From Opitutia bacterium (GTDB taxonomy: Bacteria > Verrucomicrobiota > Verrucomicrobiia > Opitutales > UBA953), in the NCBI GenBank assembly GCA_947456525.1, contig CANGRI010000006.1, forward strand, positions 1 through 36,292: DNA of 36,292 nt, in the 5' to 3' direction. Below, one piece after another: positions 11,924 through 19,554 of this stretch. Made by a program: the position numbers and the translations under genes. Under the pieces are notes generated by a model, which was not told where the DNA came from, searched no databases, and worked only from the letters and a program-made list of their open reading frames with translations. Positions within the stretch are counted from its first letter, which is position 1, and the number at the start of each line of letters is the position of its first letter.

Positions 11924-14734
11924 ATGCTTCCCCGCCGTCTTCCTTTGCTCGCCTTGCTCGCCGTCGGCCTGACGACGCTCGTGTCCGCCGCCCCCGTCGC
12001 CTTCGACGAGGTCCGCGCGATCTTCGAAGGCAAGTGCCTGGAGTGCCACAATCCCGACAAGACCAAGGGCAAGCTGCTCATGACGTCGCGCGAGGCCTTC
12101 CTCAAGGGCGGCGAGAGCGGCCATGCCCTCATCGGCGTCGATGCCGGCCAGAGCGAGATCATCAAGCGACTCACCCTCCCGAAGGACCATGAGGACATCA
12201 TGCCGCCCAAGGGCGGTCCGCTGCCGGCGGCCGAGATCGACGTCATCCGCCGCTGGATCGCCGAAGGCGCCGTCTGGCCGACGGGCGTGACGCTTGCGTC
12301 CAAGGACAAGGCCCGGGAAGCCGCCAAGGCCGACCTCGCCCAAAAGCTCACCACGCTCGAGAAGCTCGAGATCTTCCCCGAGTCCCTCAGCCTCGAGACC
12401 AAGCGCGACTTCCATCGCATCGTCGTCTTCGCGACCTTCAAGGACGCCACCACCCGCGACGTCACCGCCTTCGCCGACCTGAAGATCGCCGACGAGAAGG
12501 TCGCCGCCTTCGACGGTTACTCGGTGCACGCCGTGGCCGACGCCGGCAAGACCGAGGTCGTCGCCTCCATCGGCGGCCGCACCGCCCGCATCCCCGTCGC
12601 CGTCAAGGACGGCCAGAAGGACCGCCCCGTCTCCTTCCGTCTCGACGTCATGCCGGTCTTCATGCGCGCGACCTGCAACAGCGGCGGCTGCCATGGCGCC
12701 GCCCGCGGCAAGGACGGATTCCGCCTCTCCCTCTTCGGCATGGACCCCGACGGTGACTACGTGCGCCTGACGCGCGAGATGATCGGCCGTCGCATCAACC
12801 TCGCCATCCCCGAGGAGAGCACCCTCGTCGAGAAGGTCGTCGGCGCCGTCCCGCACTCCGGCAACAAGCTCTACGACAAGGATTCGCAGTACAACAAGAC
12901 CATCCTCGAGTGGATCAGCAACGGCGCCAAGGACGACCCGGCCGACATCGCCAAGGTCACCGGCATCGAGGTCTATCCGAAGCAGATCGTGCTGGAGGGC
13001 AAGGACGCCACCCAGCAGATCACCGTGCGCGCGACCTATTCGGACGGCACCGACCGCGACGTGACGAACCTCGCGCTCTTCATGACGAACAACGACCCCG
13101 TCGCCTCCATCGGCAAGGACGGCGTCGTGAAGTCCGGCGAACGCGGCGCGGCCTTCATGCTGGCCCGCTTCAACGTCTTCAGCGTCACCGCCCAGGTCAT
13201 CGTGATCCCCAAGGGCCTCGTCTATGAGCGCCCGCAGGTCGCCGAGGTCAACTACGTGGACAAGGCCGTCAACGAGCGCCTGCACCGCCTGCGCATCGTG
13301 CCTTCCGGCCTCTGCACCGACGAGGAGTTCGTCCGCCGCGTCTACATCGACGTCGTGGGCCTCTATCCCAAGCCGGCCGAGCTCCAGGCGTTCGTCGCCG
13401 ACAAGCGTCCGGACAAGCGCGCGCAGCTCGTCGAAGCCCTCCTGCAGCGCAAGGAGTTCACCGAGCTCTGGGTGATGAAGTGGGCCGAGCTGCTCCAGAT
13501 CCGTTCCGGCATCAACCAGGGCAACAACGCGCCGCCCTTCTACAAGAACGCGCTGCTTTACTACAACTGGCTCGCCGACGAGATCGGCAAGAACCGCCCG
13601 ATCAACGAGATCGTCGTCGACCTGCTCTCGGCCAACGGCGGCACGGTGTCCGTCCCCGCGGTGAACTATTACCAGAGCGAGCTCGACCGCCTGAAGCTGT
13701 CCGAGAACGTCGCCCAGGTCTTCATGGGTATGCGCATCCAGTGCGCCCAGTGCCATAACCATCCGTTCGACCGCTGGACGATGAACGACTACTACGGTTT
13801 CAACGCGTTCTTCGCCCAGATCGGACGCAAGAACACCGACGATCCGCAGGAGGTCATCGTCTACAACAGCAAGGGCGGCGAGACGCAGCACTTCCTGACC
13901 AAGAAGAACGTGAAGCCGAAGTTCCTCGGCGGCGAGGAGCCGGACATCAAGCCCGGCGAGGACCGCCGCCGCGTCATGGCCGAGTGGATGGCCTCCCCGC
14001 GCAATCCGTTCTTCGCCCGTAACATCGCCAACATCGTCTGGGCCCACTTCCTGGGCGTCGGCGTCGTGGATCCGGTCGACGACGTCCGCGTCTCGAACCC
14101 GCCCTCCAATACCGAGCTGCTCGACCAGCTGGCCGCCCACCTGACGGAGTACAAGTACGACGTGCGCAAGCTCGTCCGCGACATCACTGCCTCCGCGGCC
14201 TATCAGCGCAGCTCAAAGACCAACGAGACCAACGCCAACGACAAGGTGAACTTCGCCCGCGCGCAGGTCCGCCGCGTCCGCGCCGAGGTGCTGCTCGACG
14301 CCATCTCGCAGATCACCGAGACCCCGAACAAGTTCCAGGGTCTCCCCGTGGGCGCCCGCGCGGTGCAGATCGCCGACGGCGCCGTCACGAACTACTTCCT
14401 GACGACCTTCGGCCGTTCGAAGCGTGAGTCCGTCGCCTCCTCCGAGGTGAAGACCGATCCGAACCTGTCCCAGGCCTTGCACCTCATGAACGGCGACGCC
14501 GTCAACGACCGCATCCGCCGCGGCCAGGTGGTCGAGAAACTGATCGCCGCCGGCAAGAAGAACGACGAGATCGTGAGCGAGCTCTTCCTGCGCGTCTTCG
14601 GCCGCGCTCCTGCCGCCGACGAGTCCAAGTCGATCGCCGCGGCGATCGCCGCCGACCCGGCCAGCCGCCAGGTGGTCCTCGAGGACGCCTTCTGGGCGCT
14701 GATGAACTCGAAGGAATTCTACTTCAACCACTGA
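11924..14734 (+). CDS. PSCyt1-DUF1549-DUF1553 multidomain cytochrome c-type protein
   Basis: The product is 936 residues. Domain order: signal peptide (1-22); PSCyt1 cytochrome c domain with C-L-E-C-H at 38-42 and an MPPKGGPL loop near 90; a second small domain (about 242-335) with the wider motif C-N-S-G-G-C-H at 251-257; a bacterial Ig-like (Big_2) domain (about 346-430); DUF1549 (about 440-625) containing C-A-Q-C-H-N-H-P-F-D at 607-616; and DUF1553 (about 684-930, SPRNPFFARNIANIVWAHFLGVGVVDPVDD). This architecture is a hallmark of planctomycetes and verrucomicrobia. The heme-type motifs suggest periplasmic electron transfer linked to an unknown oxidative or hydrolytic step, possibly on polysaccharides. 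Whether the CX4CH site binds heme is unproven. It lies 9 bases after the PPC gene and 13 before the WD40 gene. Confidence 0.93.
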   Translation: MLPRRLPLLALLAVGLTTLVSAAPVAFDEVRAIFEGKCLECHNPDKTKGKLLMTSREAFLKGGESGHALIGVDAGQSEIIKRLTLPKDHEDIMPPKGGPLPAAEIDVIRRWIAEGAVWPTGVTLASKDKAREAAKADLAQKLTTLEKLEIFPESLSLETKRDFHRIVVFATFKDATTRDVTAFADLKIADEKVAAFDGYSVHAVADAGKTEVVASIGGRTARIPVAVKDGQKDRPVSFRLDVMPVFMRATCNSGGCHGAARGKDGFRLSLFGMDPDGDYVRLTREMIGRRINLAIPEESTLVEKVVGAVPHSGNKLYDKDSQYNKTILEWISNGAKDDPADIAKVTGIEVYPKQIVLEGKDATQQITVRATYSDGTDRDVTNLALFMTNNDPVASIGKDGVVKSGERGAAFMLARFNVFSVTAQVIVIPKGLVYERPQVAEVNYVDKAVNERLHRLRIVPSGLCTDEEFVRRVYIDVVGLYPKPAELQAFVADKRPDKRAQLVEALLQRKEFTELWVMKWAELLQIRSGINQGNNAPPFYKNALLYYNWLADEIGKNRPINEIVVDLLSANGGTVSVPAVNYYQSELDRLKLSENVAQVFMGMRIQCAQCHNHPFDRWTMNDYYGFNAFFAQIGRKNTDDPQEVIVYNSKGGETQHFLTKKNVKPKFLGGEEPDIKPGEDRRRVMAEWMASPRNPFFARNIANIVWAHFLGVGVVDPVDDVRVSNPPSNTELLDQLAAHLTEYKYDVRKLVRDITASAAYQRSSKTNETNANDKVNFARAQVRRVRAEVLLDAISQITETPNKFQGLPVGARAVQIADGAVTNYFLTTFGRSKRESVASSEVKTDPNLSQALHLMNGDAVNDRIRRGQVVEKLIAAGKKNDEIVSELFLRVFGRAPAADESKSIAAAIAADPASRQVVLEDAFWALMNSKEFYFNH

Positions 14735-14747
14735 TCCGTCTGTCCGC

Positions 14748-17700
14748 ATGTCCGCCGCCTTCCCGAGCTTCCGCTGGCTGAACCGCCGCTGCCTGATCCT
14801 GGCGGCCGGCCTCGCCGCGACCGCTTCCCTGGCCCAGGAGAACGAGAAGCTGACCTACGAAGACCACATCCGGCCCCTGCTCGAGAACAAGTGCTTTTCC
14901 TGCCATAACCCGGACAAGAAGAAGGGCGGACTCGAGCTGACGAGCTACTCCGGGCTCATGAACGGCGGCAGCGGCGGCGCGGTCGTCGACGCCGGCAACC
15001 CGCAGGCGAGCCGCCTCTGGACGTGCAGCGCCAAGAAGGAAGAACCTTTCATGCCGCCGGAAGGCGCGCCGCTCGAGGCCAAGGACCTCGCGCTGCTTTC
15101 CAAGTGGATCGCCGGAGGCGTACTCCAGGCAAAGGGCAGCGTCGCGAAGAAATCCAACAAGCCCAAGGTCGACCTCACTTTCGCCGGCGGTGCGGGCAAG
15201 CCGACCGGACCGGTCGCCCGTCCGGAGAACGTGCTCCTCGAGCCCGTGGTCGTGACGCCGCGCACTTCGGCCGTGACCGCGATGGCGGCCAGCCCGTGGA
15301 CCTCGCTCCTCGCCGTCGCCGGCCAGAAGCAGATCCTGCTCTACGACACCGACTCGCGTGAGCTCGCCGGCATCCTGCCTTATCCCGAAGGTTACGCCCG
15401 CTCGCTGAAGTTCAGCGCCAATGGTTCGCTGCTCGTCATGGGCGGCGGGCGTGGCGGCAAGCTCGGCCATGCCATCGTCTGGGACGTCAAGACCGGCAAG
15501 CGCGTCGCCGAGCTCGGCAAAGAGTTCGACCAGGTGATGTCGGCCGACATCTCGCCCGACCACCGTAAGGTCGTCATCGCCACGAACGCCAAGAAGGTGA
15601 AGTGCTTCGATGTCGCCACGGGCGAGCAGCTGTACCTCATCGCCAAGCATACCGAGTGGGTGACGGGCGCGCAGTTCAGTCCAGATGGCATCCTGCTCGC
15701 CACCTCCGACCGCAACGGCAATGTGATGGTCTGGGAGGCCGAGAACGGCGGCGAATTCTATAACCTCGGACAGCACGGCGGAGCGGTCACCGACCTCGCC
15801 TGGCGTGCCGACTCCAACCTCCTCGTCAGCTGCTCGGCCGACGGGACCATCTCCACTTGGGAGATGAAGACCGGCAAGCGCGTGGGCAGCTGGGGCGCCC
15901 ACGGCAAGGTCCAGTCCGTCGCTTTCACTCCGGACGGGAAGATCCTTTCCTGCGGTTCCGACGGCCGTGTCGCGATGTGGGACATCAACGGCACGCGTAT
16001 CGAGCGCCCGCAGGATATCCTGCAGCCCGACGCCGTCTCGAAGGTCGTCGCTCTCTACGATTCCAAGACCTACGTGACCGGCAACTGGCTGGGCGAGGTC
16101 CGCATGTTCGATTTCGCCTCGGGCCGCGAACTCACGCAGGTCTCCAGCAATCCTGCGAAGATCGCCGATCGTCTGGCCGCCGCCGAGAAGCGTCTCGCCG
16201 AACTTGAACCCGCGCTCGCGCCTGCCGAGGCCGCCATCAAGGCCGCCGAAGCCCGCGTGCCGGCCGCCGAAGCCGCCTTGGCCAAGGTGAAGGCCGACGG
16301 CGAACCTGCCTCCAAGAAACTTGCCGAACACGAGGCCAGGAACGCCGATGTCGTGAAGGGCCTCGCCTATTGGCAAGGTATGGCCGCCAAGGCGAAGACG
16401 CCTGCGGAGAAGGAAAAGGCCGCCAAGGGCATCGCCGATAATCGCGGTGGTCTGACCTACCTCGGTCGGGAGATCGCCAAGCTGAAGCCGGCGGCCGGCG
16501 CTTTCCGCGCTGCCGAAGCCGAGCTCGCCAAGGCCAAGGCCGACCTGGTCGCCGCCCAGTCCAAGGTCCGGGACATCGTCGCCGAGACCGCCGCCCACCG
16601 CGAACGCATCGTCTTCCTCAGGGCCGCGCAGTTCAACGTCGGCGTGCTCGCCGAGCAGGACAAGCTCGCCAAGCTCGAGCAGGACATCGCCGACCTCGTC
16701 GCCGCCAAGGCGGAGAACGAGGCCGCCAAGGTCACCGACGCCGCCCGCATCGCGTCGTCGAAGAAGACCGTCGCGCAGAACGAAGAGCAGATTCCGAAGC
16801 AGCAGGCGGCGCTCGAAGCCCTCAAGGCCGAGTTCGCCCTGCTCGACAAGACCCTTTCGCCCCTGCGTCTGAGCGAAGCCGAGGCCCTCGGCAAGATCGA
16901 GGCCCAGCAGAAACTCATCGACGCCCAGTCCGAAGCCATCGTCCGTCTCGGGCAGGATCGCGACGCCGTCGTCACCGTGGCCAACGCCGCGGTCGCCGCC
17001 TACCGGGATAAATACACCACGCCGCTGCGAGCGCGACTCAACGAGGCGACCGCGAAGGTCGACGAACTCAAGAAGGCCGCCGAGGCCGCCAAGCTCGCCG
17101 CGTCCCAAGGCGCCGCGAAGTCGAAGGAACTTGCGCTCGTCGCCGTGAAGGCCGCCGACGCCGCCAAGCAGGCCGCGGCGAATGTCGCCGCCGCGGACAA
17201 GGCCTTCGGCGAAGCTCGGGAATTTAAGGCGATCTTCTCGTTCCGTTATTTCGCCCGCAAGAAACAGACCGAACAGCAGCTGGCGGAGGCCAAGGACGCG
17301 CTTGCCAAGGCCCACACGGGGCAGGGCGAAGCGGACAAAGCTCTCGTCGCCGCCAAGTCCGCCGAGCAGGCGCTGGTCGCCGCGCAGGTCGCGGCCGATA
17401 AGGCCGTCGCGCCGGCCGGCCTGGCCGTCGCCGCGATCACCAAGGAGCGTTCGGCGCTCATCGTCGAACGCGAGAAGCTGGGCGCCCCCGGCGTCGCCGC
17501 CGAGAAGGAGTACGCCGCCAAGCTGCCCGCCTTGCAGGCCGCCCTGCAGAAGGCCAAGGACGGGCTGCCCGCCTTGGAGAAATCCCTTGTCGCCGTCCGC
17601 GCTCAGCTCGCCGAAGCCGGTAAGCCTGTCGAAGCGAAGCGCCTGCTGGTCGAATCCGCCGCGAAGAACCTCGAGCTCGCCAAGAGCGAGAAGGCCAAGG

Positions 17701-17882
17701 CCGAGAAGGCCATCCTCACCGCCGAGAAGGATATCCCGCAGCGAGACAAGAACCTGGAAGAGATCGCCAAGTCCTACGCCGAACTCACGCCGCAAGTCGA
17801 ACCCATGAAGGCGAAGGTAAAGGCCGCGCAGGAGCAGTATTTCTCGATGCTCCCGAAGCACGTGGTGGCGCAGAAGAATTAA
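14748..17882 (+). CDS. PSCyt1 cytochrome c - WD40 beta-propeller - long coiled-coil fusion protein
   Basis: The product is 1044 residues. After a signal peptide (cleavage near residue 29) comes a PSCyt1 cytochrome c domain with C-F-S-C-H at 49-53 and MPPEGAPL as the likely axial-Met loop. Residues about 171-461 form WD40 repeats (e.g. FSPDGILLATSDRNGNVMVWE, WRADSNLLVSCSADGTISTWE, FTPDGKILSCGSDGRVAMWD), enough for a seven-bladed propeller. From about 465 to the end the protein is an Ala/Lys/Glu-rich coiled coil of some 570 residues. PSCyt1 plus WD40 is common in PVC bacteria; the very long coiled coil suggests a rod, scaffold or peptidoglycan-spanning element. It is last in the DUF1501 operon, followed by a terminator hairpin at 17921. 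A long antisense reading frame covers it but is a codon-bias artefact. Confidence 0.9.
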   Translation: MSAAFPSFRWLNRRCLILAAGLAATASLAQENEKLTYEDHIRPLLENKCFSCHNPDKKKGGLELTSYSGLMNGGSGGAVVDAGNPQASRLWTCSAKKEEPFMPPEGAPLEAKDLALLSKWIAGGVLQAKGSVAKKSNKPKVDLTFAGGAGKPTGPVARPENVLLEPVVVTPRTSAVTAMAASPWTSLLAVAGQKQILLYDTDSRELAGILPYPEGYARSLKFSANGSLLVMGGGRGGKLGHAIVWDVKTGKRVAELGKEFDQVMSADISPDHRKVVIATNAKKVKCFDVATGEQLYLIAKHTEWVTGAQFSPDGILLATSDRNGNVMVWEAENGGEFYNLGQHGGAVTDLAWRADSNLLVSCSADGTISTWEMKTGKRVGSWGAHGKVQSVAFTPDGKILSCGSDGRVAMWDINGTRIERPQDILQPDAVSKVVALYDSKTYVTGNWLGEVRMFDFASGRELTQVSSNPAKIADRLAAAEKRLAELEPALAPAEAAIKAAEARVPAAEAALAKVKADGEPASKKLAEHEARNADVVKGLAYWQGMAAKAKTPAEKEKAAKGIADNRGGLTYLGREIAKLKPAAGAFRAAEAELAKAKADLVAAQSKVRDIVAETAAHRERIVFLRAAQFNVGVLAEQDKLAKLEQDIADLVAAKAENEAAKVTDAARIASSKKTVAQNEEQIPKQQAALEALKAEFALLDKTLSPLRLSEAEALGKIEAQQKLIDAQSEAIVRLGQDRDAVVTVANAAVAAYRDKYTTPLRARLNEATAKVDELKKAAEAAKLAASQGAAKSKELALVAVKAADAAKQAAANVAAADKAFGEAREFKAIFSFRYFARKKQTEQQLAEAKDALAKAHTGQGEADKALVAAKSAEQALVAAQVAADKAVAPAGLAVAAITKERSALIVEREKLGAPGVAAEKEYAAKLPALQAALQKAKDGLPALEKSLVAVRAQLAEAGKPVEAKRLLVESAAKNLELAKSEKAKAEKAILTAEKDIPQRDKNLEEIAKSYAELTPQVEPMKAKVKAAQEQYFSMLPKHVVAQKN

Positions 17883-17884
17883 CC

Positions 17885-17908
17885 GATAGGGTTAGGGCTT
17901 GGGGTAGG
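17885..17908 (+). repeat. G-rich TAGGGTTAGGG tract, left edge of the intergenic repeat element
   Basis: Just after the TAA of the WD40 gene the plus strand reads GATAGGG, TTAGGG, CTTGGGG, TAGG: G-runs separated by 2-3 bases, resembling a telomere-type repeat. An inverted, longer counterpart (C-rich on the plus strand) lies at 18139-18173, so the two tracts bracket the whole 17883-18177 gap. Confidence 0.6.
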
Positions 17909-17920
17909 TAATTTTGGTAG

Positions 17921-17953
17921 GGACAGCACCACGTGCTGTCCTTGCTTGTTTTA
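17921..17953 (+). terminator. Terminator-like hairpin after the DUF1501 operon
   Basis: A perfect 9-bp stem, GGACAGCAC (17921-17929) with GTGCTGTCC (17933-17941) and a CAC loop, is followed by the T-rich stretch TTGCTTGTTTTA (17942-17953). Position and sequence fit a rho-independent terminator for the four-gene operon, although the T tract is interrupted. The hairpin shares its geometry (9-bp stem, 3-base loop, preceding GTAGGG) with the two at 18008-18051, so it may be part of that repeat family. Confidence 0.6.
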
Positions 17954-17960
17954 TCGGCTC

Positions 17961-18097
17961 AAAGGGAAACCGGAGACCGGATGATTGGCTGGGGCGTTAT
18001 TAGGTAGGGCTGACCGGCTCGGTCAGCCGCGGTTGAGCGGGGCGCTCAACCCTACCCGATATACCGCAGGACTCTTCCCGGTTTCCGGTCTCCCTTT
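17961..18097. repeat. 20-bp inverted repeat flanking the hairpin pair
   Basis: AAAGGGAAACCGGAGACCGG at 17961-17980 is found again in inverted orientation at 18078-18097 with 18 of 20 positions identical. The two differences are an A/G exchange at position 8 and the reverse exchange at position 15. The arms enclose 97 bases that hold the two adjacent hairpins at 18004-18055. Confidence 0.75.
18004..18055. repeat. Tandem pair of 9-bp-stem hairpins enclosed by GTAGGG/CCCTAC
   Basis: First hairpin: GGCTGACCG (18008-18016), loop GCT, CGGTCAGCC (18020-18028). Second: GGTTGAGCG (18031-18039), loop GGG, CGCTCAACC (18043-18051). GTAGGG (18004-18009) and CCCTAC (18050-18055) form an outer inverted pair, overlapping slightly with the stems, so the unit could fold as a three-way junction. 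The stems are perfect although their sequences differ, pointing to conservation of structure. It lies between genes on the same strand. Confidence 0.8.
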
Positions 18098-18138
18098 GCT
18101 CACTGTCTTGTTCCGGCAGGGAAGGGTAGTTTGACTCA

Positions 18139-18173
18139 ACCTACCCCTACCCCTATCCCTACCCCTGCCCCTA
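18139..18173 (-). repeat. C-rich CCCCTA tract directly upstream of the pyruvyl transferase gene
   Basis: The plus strand holds CC-TA-CCCC-TA-CCCC-TAT-CCC-TA-CCCC-TG-CCCC-TA. The minus (template) strand therefore contains five runs of at least three G with 2-3 base loops, a strong potential G-quadruplex. It ends about five bases before the ATG at 18178, where a Shine-Dalgarno would be expected. Confidence 0.7.
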
Positions 18174-18177
18174 AGCC

Positions 18178-19407
18178 ATGCTCTCCCGCCGCCGTTTCCT
18201 GGAATCAGCCTTGGTCGCCGCCGTCGCGGCTTCGCTCGGAGCGGCCGAAGGTAGGCGCGTTCCGCGTATCGTGCTGCGTTCTTCGTGGCAGACGGTGAAC
18301 ATCGGCGACATCGCGCACACGCCAGGCGTGCTCGCGCTGCTGGAGAAGCATTTCCCCGAAGCCATGGTCACGCTCTGGCCTAGCAGCGTCGACAACGGCG
18401 TGAAGGAGATGCTGCTGGCGCGTTTTCCGAAGCTGAAGATCGTCGAGACCAAGACCGACGTCGCGAAACTCTACGCCGAGCACGATTTCCTCCTGCATGG
18501 CTCCGGGCCTTCGCTCGTGGGTGAGAAACAGCTCGCTCTCTGGCGTAAGCAGGGCCCGAAGCCGTACGGCGTGTTCGGCATCACCCAGGGCAAGCCTTCG
18601 CCCGCGACGGCGGAAATCCTCGACGGCGCTCGGTTCGTCTATTTCCGCGACTCGGTCTCGCTGGAGGCCGCCAAGGCCGCCGGCGTTAAGTGCCCGGTGA
18701 TGGAGTTCGGCCCGGACGGCGCGTTCGCGACCGACCTCCGAGCCGACGAGAAAGCCGAGGCCTTCCTGCATGGCTGGGGCCTCGAGCGCGGCAAGTTCCT
18801 CTGCTGCATTCCGCGTTATCGTAACACGCCTTATTGGACGATTCACAAGGAGCGCGCGTTCGACCCGGCTAAGCAGAAGCGCAACGACGAGATGAAGGAG
18901 CACGACCATGCCCAGCTGCGCGCCGCGATCGTCGCGGTCCTGAAGCAGACCGATCTCAAGGTGCTCATCTGCCCCGAGGACCGCACCCAGATGGCTCTGG
19001 GTAAGGAGGTCCTTTTCGACCCGCTGCCCGACGATATCAAGGACCGCGTCGTCTGGCGTCAGGATTACTGGCTGACCGACGAGGCTTTGAGCGTCTACGT
19101 CCGGAGCGCCGGCCTCTTCGGCAACGAGATGCACTCGCCCATCATGTGCGTCGGCAACGGCGTCCCCGCCATCGTGTGCCGCTGGGCCGAGCAGACCTCC
19201 AAGGGCAACATGTGGAAGGACATTGGCCTGCATGATTGGCTGTTCGATCTGGACGACGAAACGCAGCTCGCGGGCATCGTCCCGGCCGTGCTCGCCATGG
19301 CCAAGGATCCGGCTGCCGCCAAAGCCAAGGTCGCCAAGGCCCAGGCCGTCCTCCGCGAGCGTCAGACCGCCGCCGTCGGGCGGGTCCGTGCCGCCGTCGG
19401 GAGTTGA
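18178..19407 (+). CDS. Tat-exported polysaccharide pyruvyl transferase family protein
   Basis: The product is 409 residues. The first 25 residues form a Tat signal (S-R-R-R-F-L at 3-8, then an Ala-rich hydrophobic stretch). The mature part shows features of the polysaccharide pyruvyl transferase family (PF04230), a GT-B-like fold: [21 protein letters not shown] near the start, [11 protein letters not shown] in the first half, [25 protein letters not shown], and [22 protein letters not shown] in the second half. Family members add pyruvate ketals to sugars of capsules and cell-wall polymers using cytoplasmic phosphoenolpyruvate, so a Tat-exported member is unexpected; its donor and activity are unknown. 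It stands alone, preceded by the C-rich repeat tract and 295 bases of repeats, and followed by the leader of the efflux operon. Confidence 0.83.
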   Translation: MLSRRRFLESALVAAVAASLGAAEGRRVPRIVLRSSWQTVNIGDIAHTPGVLALLEKHFPEAMVTLWPSSVDNGVKEMLLARFPKLKIVETKTDVAKLYAEHDFLLHGSGPSLVGEKQLALWRKQGPKPYGVFGITQGKPSPATAEILDGARFVYFRDSVSLEAAKAAGVKCPVMEFGPDGAFATDLRADEKAEAFLHGWGLERGKFLCCIPRYRNTPYWTIHKERAFDPAKQKRNDEMKEHDHAQLRAAIVAVLKQTDLKVLICPEDRTQMALGKEVLFDPLPDDIKDRVVWRQDYWLTDEALSVYVRSAGLFGNEMHSPIMCVGNGVPAIVCRWAEQTSKGNMWKDIGLHDWLFDLDDETQLAGIVPAVLAMAKDPAAAKAKVAKAQAVLRERQTAAVGRVRAAVGS

Positions 19408-19554
19408 CCTGAACGGCCTATTTTTAGGCTCATAATGTCACTTTAGCCCTAGGTTCATGCTTTGACAGGCAGGACCCGGGGACGCAGTGTCCAAGCCCCC
19501 GTTTCCGGCTGGAACCATGAGGTTCCGGTGGGGTCACCTCATCAGCCTTTCTCC
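19408..19554 (+). promoter_or_regulatory. Leader of the RND efflux operon with two competing hairpins
   Basis: This gap contains no convincing gene. GGAACC (19511-19516) and GGTTCC (19521-19526) form a 6-bp stem with an ATGA loop. TGAGGT (19518-19523) can instead pair with ACCTCA (19536-19541). Both structures need 19521-19523, so they exclude each other; the second ends 13 bases before the ATG at 19555. Upstream, a weak GCCTA-TTTT-TAGGC hairpin follows the pyruvyl transferase gene. Regulation by this leader is inference only. Confidence 0.35.

Noticed and set aside
10274-14140. 1288-codon open frame on the minus strand, antisense to the PPC and DUF1549 genes
   Set aside because: It is full of Gly, Val, Asp, Glu and Arg without any domain, and arises because the GC-rich sense codons leave no stops in that frame. 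The sense strand has clear domains throughout.
14724-17861. 1045-codon open frame antisense to the WD40/coiled-coil gene
   Set aside because: Leu/Gly/Arg-rich mirror of the sense coding bias; no signal, no motif. The sense frame has a signal peptide, heme motif and WD40 repeats.
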